A stretch of 64,000 nucleotides of DNA from Stagnihabitans tardus (GTDB lineage: Bacteria; Pseudomonadota; Alphaproteobacteria; Rhodobacterales; Rhodobacteraceae), in the NCBI RefSeq assembly GCF_009925085.1, contig NZ_JAABNR010000002.1, forward strand, positions 62,001-126,000, read 5' to 3'. Below are positions 59,798 through 64,000 of this stretch, piece by piece (position 1 is the first letter of the stretch; each line of letters begins with the position of its first letter). The translations under genes were made by a program, and so were the position numbers. A model generated the notes under the pieces. That model made no database searches. It was not told the DNA's origin and saw only the letters and a program-made list of their open reading frames with translations.

Positions 59798-60718
59798 TCA
59801 TTGCGGCGCATAGCCATGGACCTGCGCCCAGACATACCAGTTGTCGACGACCGTGCCCGTCAGCAGGATGCCGATGCCGCCCGTAAGCGTCACCAGGACC
59901 GCGCACCACCAGGCCCAGCGGTGGATGCCCTCCATCGTGGCATTGAACCCCATGGTCCAGCGCCAGAAGAGCGCCGCCCGTTCGGATGCCGTGCCCCGGT
60001 CGACGATCTGCTCCAGCTCACGGTCGCCGCCAAAGCGGGAGACCGCAAGGATGGTCGCCCCATGCATCGCGAAGAGAAGGGCCGACCCGTAAAGGAAGGC
60101 GATCGAGAGCGCGTGGAAGGGGTTGTAGAACAGGTTGCCATAGGTCAGCGAGAAGTTGTTCGTCCAGTCGAGGTGGCTGAAGATGCCGTAGGGCACGGCC
60201 TCGGACCAGGAGCCCATCAGGACCGGGCGGATGAGGCCCAGGACCAAAAAGAGCCAGATGGCCGAAGCGAAGGCCCAGGAGACATGCTTGCCCATGCCGA
60301 GCGCCTGCGCCCGAAGCCAGGTGCGCACCCACCACGAACAGACCGACACCAGAAGGAAGAAGGACGCGATCAGCCAGAGCCCGCCCTGGCCCAGGGGGGC
60401 GAAGCCCAGGCCATATTCCGGGCCCGGGGGCTCGAGCGAGAACCAGAAGAGATCCCGCGCAAAGACCGCCGGGTTGAAGCCCGCCTGGTACCAGTACCAG
60501 GCGCCGACCAGGAAGAACCAGACCGCGCCGGAGAAGAGCGAGATGACGCCCATCGTGCCCAGGTAGACGGGGCCCAGCTGCGCATTGCCGAACCAGCCCG
60601 CCAGCGTCGAAAAGCCCGTGGTCTGGGTTCGGTTGTGCAGGTCGACCTCTTCGGTCAGGCCCATTTCGGCATGGCCCCGGACCTGGACCTGGGTGAAGAT
60701 GTTGGAATACTCAGCCAT
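59798..60718 (-). CDS. pufM: Photosynthetic reaction centre M subunit
   Basis: A 306-residue protein with five transmembrane helices. Pigment and iron ligands are seen in [28 protein letters not shown] and in AMHGATILA with the later GIHRWAWW. Length agrees with M subunits lacking a cytochrome subunit. The start lies 8 bases inside pufL's end. Confidence 0.98.
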   Translation of the reverse strand: MAEYSNIFTQVQVRGHAEMGLTEEVDLHNRTQTTGFSTLAGWFGNAQLGPVYLGTMGVISLFSGAVWFFLVGAWYWYQAGFNPAVFARDLFWFSLEPPGPEYGLGFAPLGQGGLWLIASFFLLVSVCSWWVRTWLRAQALGMGKHVSWAFASAIWLFLVLGLIRPVLMGSWSEAVPYGIFSHLDWTNNFSLTYGNLFYNPFHALSIAFLYGSALLFAMHGATILAVSRFGGDRELEQIVDRGTASERAALFWRWTMGFNATMEGIHRWAWWCAVLVTLTGGIGILLTGTVVDNWYVWAQVHGYAPQ

Positions 60719-61559
60719 TCACGCCTCCCTCGATACCGGCCCACCACGGCAGTTGCAGCCACCAGTCCCACCAGACGACCCATTGGTCGAACCAGATCGT
60801 CCCCGAGATGACGATGCAGATCGCCGACCAGAAGGCCGCGTTGACGGCCAGGAGAAGCCCCAGGCGGTGGATGCCCAGCGTGCCGACGGAATAGCCGATC
60901 AGGTCGCGGAAATAGGTGTCCTCGTGATCGGGCGTCCGCATGGTCTTGCCCTTTTCAGGGTTGGCCGCCGACAGGATCAGGCCACCATGCAAAGCCAGGG
61001 CCAGGGCGTTGGTGAAGAAGAAGCTCACCGCCAGCATATGGACCGGGTTGTAGTGGAAATTCCCGAAGGTATAGCCCGTGTTCGACACCCAGTCCAAATG
61101 GCTGAAGATGCCGTAAGGGAAGGCATAGCCCCAAGCGCCCATCAGGATCGGCCGGATCACCACCAGGGTGACATAGGCAAAGATCGCGATGCCGAAGGCG
61201 GCCGGAACATGCAGCCCCATGCCAAGCTTGCGCGCGATTTCAACCTCGCGCAGGCCCCAGGAGATGAAAGCCCCCGTGGCGCAGATCGTGATGACCTGCC
61301 ACAGGCCGCCGTCACGCAGCGGCGCGAAGGACAGGCCCATTTCCACGGGCGGCGGGTTGATCGAAATCAGCCAGGGGTTCCAGACGCCTTGCAGCGTCGC
61401 CCCGTAAAAGATCAGGATGGTCCCCAGCATCGCGAAGAAGATCGTCGTGACGCCGAAGAAGCCGACGTAGAAGGGCCCGACCCAGAAGTCGAACAGGTTC
61501 CCGCCGACCAGCGTGCCACCCGGCACGCGGTATTTTCTCTCGAAGCTCAGCAGTGCCAT
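60711..61559 (-). CDS. pufL: Photosynthetic reaction centre L subunit
   Basis: A 282-residue protein with five transmembrane helices and the family sequences [40 protein letters not shown] and [19 protein letters not shown] includes the iron-ligand histidine. Preceded by GAGGAGGGAG ribosome site and a stability hairpin after pufA. Confidence 0.98.
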   Translation of the reverse strand: MALLSFERKYRVPGGTLVGGNLFDFWVGPFYVGFFGVTTIFFAMLGTILIFYGATLQGVWNPWLISINPPPVEMGLSFAPLRDGGLWQVITICATGAFISWGLREVEIARKLGMGLHVPAAFGIAIFAYVTLVVIRPILMGAWGYAFPYGIFSHLDWVSNTGYTFGNFHYNPVHMLAVSFFFTNALALALHGGLILSAANPEKGKTMRTPDHEDTYFRDLIGYSVGTLGIHRLGLLLAVNAAFWSAICIVISGTIWFDQWVVWWDWWLQLPWWAGIEGGVNG

Positions 61560-61585
61560 GGCTCCCTCCTCGTTTGGTGGAATGC

Positions 61586-61613
61586 GCGGGCGACCGGCTT
61601 AGCTGCCGCCCGC
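61586..61613 (-). other. Hairpin between pufA and pufL
   Basis: GCGGGCG (61586-61592) pairs with CGCCCGC (61607-61613). Intercistronic stem-loops at this place in Rhodobacter protect the pufBA mRNA from 3' decay, yielding more LH1 than reaction centre; the same role is inferred here. Confidence 0.75.
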
Positions 61614-61621
61614 AGCAGAGC

Positions 61622-61807
61622 CTAGTTCGCGGGAACCGCGGCCGGGGCGTAGTTGTACTTCGCCGAGGCGATGTCGAACCAGTTGTAGGCGGGGTTCGAC
61701 AGCAGCACGAGGTGGATCATCGCCGCGAGCAGGAACAGGAACACGCCCTGTGCCACGAACACGCGACGGGGATCGAAGATGAGCCAGATCTTGTAGAACT
61801 TGGACAT
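61622..61807 (-). CDS. pufA: LH1 alpha polypeptide
   Basis: A 61-residue antenna protein: [17 protein letters not shown] start, one helix, and the bacteriochlorophyll-binding His in [10 protein letters not shown], followed by NWFD. Thirteen bases separate it from pufB. Confidence 0.97.
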   Translation of the reverse strand: MSKFYKIWLIFDPRRVFVAQGVFLFLLAAMIHLVLLSNPAYNWFDIASAKYNYAPAAVPAN

Positions 61808-61820
61808 GGTGTGATCCTCC

Positions 61821-61970
61821 TCAGAACCAGGGGCGCCAGATGTAGACCGCGATATGCGCGACGACGGCGATGGCGGTGAAAAGCCAAAGCCCGCTCATAT
61901 AGACGGAGTGCAACTCTTGCGCCTGCTCGTCATTGAGACCCGTGAAACTCAGGTCAGATTTATCAGCCAT
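61821..61970 (-). CDS. pufB: LH1 beta polypeptide
   Basis: A 49-residue antenna protein: soluble start [29 protein letters not shown], pigment-binding His in [14 protein letters not shown] at the end. A GGAGGAT ribosome site precedes the ATG. Confidence 0.97.
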   Translation of the reverse strand: MADKSDLSFTGLNDEQAQELHSVYMSGLWLFTAIAVVAHIAVYIWRPWF

Positions 61971-62108
61971 TCTATCCTCCGGATGGGCAGACTGAACCGC
62001 AAACCCTGCGGCTGGGTCCTGGCCGGCGGAATGCCGGACCAAGGGTTTCCCCCTTTGGTGGGGGGGAGGCAGTGACCTGACGGGCGGGCGCACCACGGCA
62101 GGGAAGGG

Positions 62109-62131
62109 CTTCCGGTCCTTGCGGCCGGAAG
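62109..62131 (-). other. Hairpin in the pufQ-pufB spacer
   Basis: CTTCCGG (62109-62115) pairs with CCGGAAG (62125-62131). It follows pufQ within the 172-bp spacer (61971-62142). It may be the processing or stability boundary separating pufQ mRNA from pufBA mRNA. A C-rich/G-rich stretch lies at 62048-62070. No other signal seen. Confidence 0.55.
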
Positions 62132-62142
62132 ATGTCGGGGCC

Positions 62143-62352
62143 TTACGGCCTGAAGATCATCGGCGTGATCTCGGTCGCCGTGCGGCGGGCGCGGGCGATC
62201 GGACCCGCGCAGGGCAGGCGGCGGTGCCACAGGGCCGAAAGGCCCCAGGCCAGCGTCTCCACCGGAATGGCAAAGGTCAGGATCAGCGCGTAATAGCTGT
62301 TGAACTCCGAGCGCGGGGTCCGCGCGTGGTGGTCGGCGCTTTGGTCGCTCAT
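62143..62352 (-). CDS. pufQ: PufQ, bacteriochlorophyll/assembly factor
   Basis: A 69-residue protein with one hydrophobic helix ([22 protein letters not shown]) and the conserved C-terminus [22 protein letters not shown], which closely follows the pattern of R. capsulatus PufQ. PufQ is linked to bacteriochlorophyll supply and antenna assembly. Its ATG overlaps the bchZ stop (ATGA). Confidence 0.93.
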   Translation of the reverse strand: MSDQSADHHARTPRSEFNSYYALILTFAIPVETLAWGLSALWHRRLPCAGPIARARRTATEITPMIFRP

Positions 62353-63887
62353 TTTGGTCCTCCCATGGGCCCAGGGGCTTCGGCCCCGACCGTTTCCTTG
62401 ACCGCGCCAGGCGCCTGGGGCGCTGCGGTTTTTGCCGTTCCGGGCCCGTTCAGGCCGCAGACGAATTCCATGACGACCCGCTCGGCCCCGGCATCGAGAG
62501 CCGCCTTCTCGGCCGCATCGCGAAGGCTGCGCGCGGCAGAGATGCGGGTCAGGACGGGATGCGTGGCCACGATCCGCTCCAGCTCCATCTGGGCATCGAC
62601 ATCCCAGGGGAAGTCGCGCTTCAGCGTGGCGGGGGTGGCGGCGGCGGAGTCCATCTCCGACCCAAGCGGCAGGATGTGGAACAGAGCGTCGAAAAGCGCG
62701 TTGCAGATCTCCTGCACCAGGTAGACCGCGCCTTGATAGCCCATGAAGGGCGTGCCGGTGTGGCGGCGGATGGCCGCGCCGGGGAAGGAGGCCGGGATGA
62801 AGGAGGGTTGCGGCCCGAAGCCGCCGCGCGACTCCGCCATGTAGATCTTCTCGTTGATCGAGCCCAAAACGACGAGCGGCTTCAGCGCCTTCAGGCTGGC
62901 GCGAACCTGTTCGTTGTTGGTCTTCTCCCCGGGTTTCCTGGCCGTGGCAAAGGCGCAAGGCAGGCCCATGTCGTCTTCCAGAAAGGCGCGGATGCCGCGG
63001 GTATAGGTCTCGTTCGCGACAATGGCGAAAGAGGCCGTGGCGAAGAAATCCTGCGTGACGGACCGCCACAGGTCCCACAGAGGCTTCAGCGTCGAATGCT
63101 TTTCCTGCGCAATGAAGGGCTCCGGGTCCAGCCCCAAAAGCTCCCCCAACTTGCGCAGGAATGAGGTCGTGGAACTCATGCCCATCGGCGCTTGCAGATA
63201 GGGCTTGCCCAGGACCTCGGCCAAACCCCGGCCAAACTCGCGATACATCACGATATTCACATCGGCATTCACCAGATGGCGCATCTCGGCCAGGTGCGCG
63301 CCCAAGGGCAGCACCATGTTGACCTCGGCGCCGATGCCTTCGATCAGCCTGCGGATCTCGTGGAGGTCCGAGGCCATGTTGAAGACGCCGTACATCGGCC
63401 CGAGGATATTCACCCGGGGCTTGGAGCCCGGCGCCCGCGGCGCCTCGGGCGGCATGCGGCCCTTGGTCTGGCCGAATTCGGTGAACAGCCAGGTCATGGC
63501 GCGGTCAGCGGCCTGCCACTGGTCCTCGTCGATGGTGCGCGGCAGGAACCGTTGAATATTGGTGCCCATCGGCGTCACGCCGCCGCCGATCATCTCGGCG
63601 ATGGAGCCCGTGACCACGACCGCAGGCAGCGCCGGGTCCAGTGTCTTCCAGGCCCGGCGCATGGCGCCCTCGGTCCCCTCGCGCCCCAGTTCCTCTTCAC
63701 CGAGGCCCGTCACCACGATGGGCAACTCATGCGGCGGCAAAGCGTCGGTGTAATGCAAGACCGAGGTCACCGGCAGGTTCTCACACCCCACCGGCCCGTC
63801 GATCACCACCTGCAGCCCCTTGCAGGCGCAAAAGGCATAGACCGCGCCCCAATAGCCCCCGGCCCGATCATGATCCTGGATCAGCAT
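62349..63887 (-). CDS. bchZ: Chlorophyllide a reductase subunit Z
   Basis: A 512-residue nitrogenase-like subunit, full length, working with BchX and BchY to reduce ring B of chlorophyllide. Motifs: [20 protein letters not shown] at the N-terminus and the cluster-binding cysteine area, [12 protein letters not shown], and the C-terminal [15 protein letters not shown]. Good GGAGGG ribosome site six bases before the ATG. bchY and bchX presumably lie beyond the right edge. Confidence 0.97.
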   Translation of the reverse strand: MLIQDHDRAGGYWGAVYAFCACKGLQVVIDGPVGCENLPVTSVLHYTDALPPHELPIVVTGLGEEELGREGTEGAMRRAWKTLDPALPAVVVTGSIAEMIGGGVTPMGTNIQRFLPRTIDEDQWQAADRAMTWLFTEFGQTKGRMPPEAPRAPGSKPRVNILGPMYGVFNMASDLHEIRRLIEGIGAEVNMVLPLGAHLAEMRHLVNADVNIVMYREFGRGLAEVLGKPYLQAPMGMSSTTSFLRKLGELLGLDPEPFIAQEKHSTLKPLWDLWRSVTQDFFATASFAIVANETYTRGIRAFLEDDMGLPCAFATARKPGEKTNNEQVRASLKALKPLVVLGSINEKIYMAESRGGFGPQPSFIPASFPGAAIRRHTGTPFMGYQGAVYLVQEICNALFDALFHILPLGSEMDSAAATPATLKRDFPWDVDAQMELERIVATHPVLTRISAARSLRDAAEKAALDAGAERVVMEFVCGLNGPGTAKTAAPQAPGAVKETVGAEAPGPMGGPK

Positions 63888-63902
63888 GGAAAACCCTCCA
63901 TG

Positions 63903-63958
63903 CTTTCACATTTGCCCAAATATCCCACGGGGGGTCTGGGGGGTGTGAAACCCCCCAG
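63903..63958 (-). repeat. Hairpin plus conserved tail, dispersed intergenic element (copy 2)
   Basis: Minus strand: stem CTGGGGGG / CCCCCCAG (63936-63943 with 63951-63958), then a tail with GACCCC, GGATATTTGG and TGTGAAAG that closely matches the copy at 16915-16973. It lies just before bchZ, in the 113-bp segment 63888-64000. A short open end, TGA at 63985-63987 on the minus strand, could be the last codons of bchY, but too little is present to call it. Confidence 0.6.
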
Positions 63959-64000
63959 TTGCGACGGCAGCCAGCAAGGAGACATCATATCATCTCCTCC

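Noticed and set aside
63985-64000. Last codons of bchY at the right edge
   Set aside because: A short frame ending in TGA is compatible with bchY, but only five codons are present, too few to identify.

Overview
The window is GC-rich alphaproteobacterial chromosome, most likely from a phototrophic member of the Rhodobacteraceae related to Rhodobacter. The right half is a bacteriochlorophyll/photosynthesis gene cluster in the Rhodobacter-type order: cycA-hemA-puhE-acsF-bciE-puhC-puhB-puhA-lhaA-bchM-L-H-B-N-F, then aerR/ppaA-ppsR-bchG-pucC-like-bchP-idi-bchE-bchJ, then dxs-pufX-M-L-A-B-Q-bchZ. A pufX gene sits where many relatives carry pufC, which narrows the source to Rhodobacter-like lineages. 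No stretch longer than about 235 bases lacks a gene. I saw no rRNA, tRNA, CRISPR array or insertion sequence.

Layout. (1) 1-7141: the cut-off end of a salicylyl-CoA/2-aminobenzoyl-CoA type monooxygenase-reductase faces an enoyl-CoA hydratase and a 3-hydroxyacyl-CoA dehydrogenase across a double-palindrome operator. An AraC-type regulator then faces an SDR and a flavin monooxygenase. (2) 7170-13664 (minus): a tightly overlapped operon of a cyclase-family hydrolase, a PYROXD2-like FAD oxidoreductase, a MarR regulator and indolepyruvate:ferredoxin oxidoreductase IorA/IorB. (3) 13793-20536 (plus): a second PYROXD2-like oxidoreductase and a complete peptide-type ABC importer. They converge on an AbgB-like aminoacyl-aromatic amidohydrolase (20580-21995). 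Together regions 1-3 look like an aromatic (anthranilate/indole-type) acyl-CoA catabolic island; the substrate is inference.

(4) 22108-32002: five overlapping genes, DUF4132 / MoxR-type AAA+ ATPase / DUF5682 / VWA / SWIM zinc finger, matching in order and size the uncharacterised E. coli yehI-yehL-yehM-yehP-yehQ set. This is the least understood multi-gene system in the window.

(5) 32225-48029 (minus): a superoperon making bacteriochlorophyllide (BchF, BchNBL, BchH, BchM, oxygen-dependent cyclase AcsF with its BciE partner), the reaction-centre H subunit and assembly factors PuhB, PuhC, PuhE and LhaA, ALA synthase and cytochrome c2. (6) 48262-56838 (plus): the redox/B12 regulators AerR and PpsR, then pigment-tail genes bchG and bchP, idi, the oxygen-independent cyclase bchE and bchJ. 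PpsR-type TGT-N12-ACA palindromes lie in front of bchF, aerR and bchG, with a near match before bchE. A perfect FNR box also lies before bchE. The genome therefore carries both an oxygen-dependent and an oxygen-independent cyclase, and the sites suggest oxygen decides which is used. (7) 56813-63887 (minus): an unrecognised PAS-like/zinc-ribbon protein with its own PpsR-like motif, dxs, and the puf operon encoding LH1 and the reaction centre with processing/stability hairpins. bchZ follows, and the partner bchX/bchY genes presumably lie beyond the right edge.
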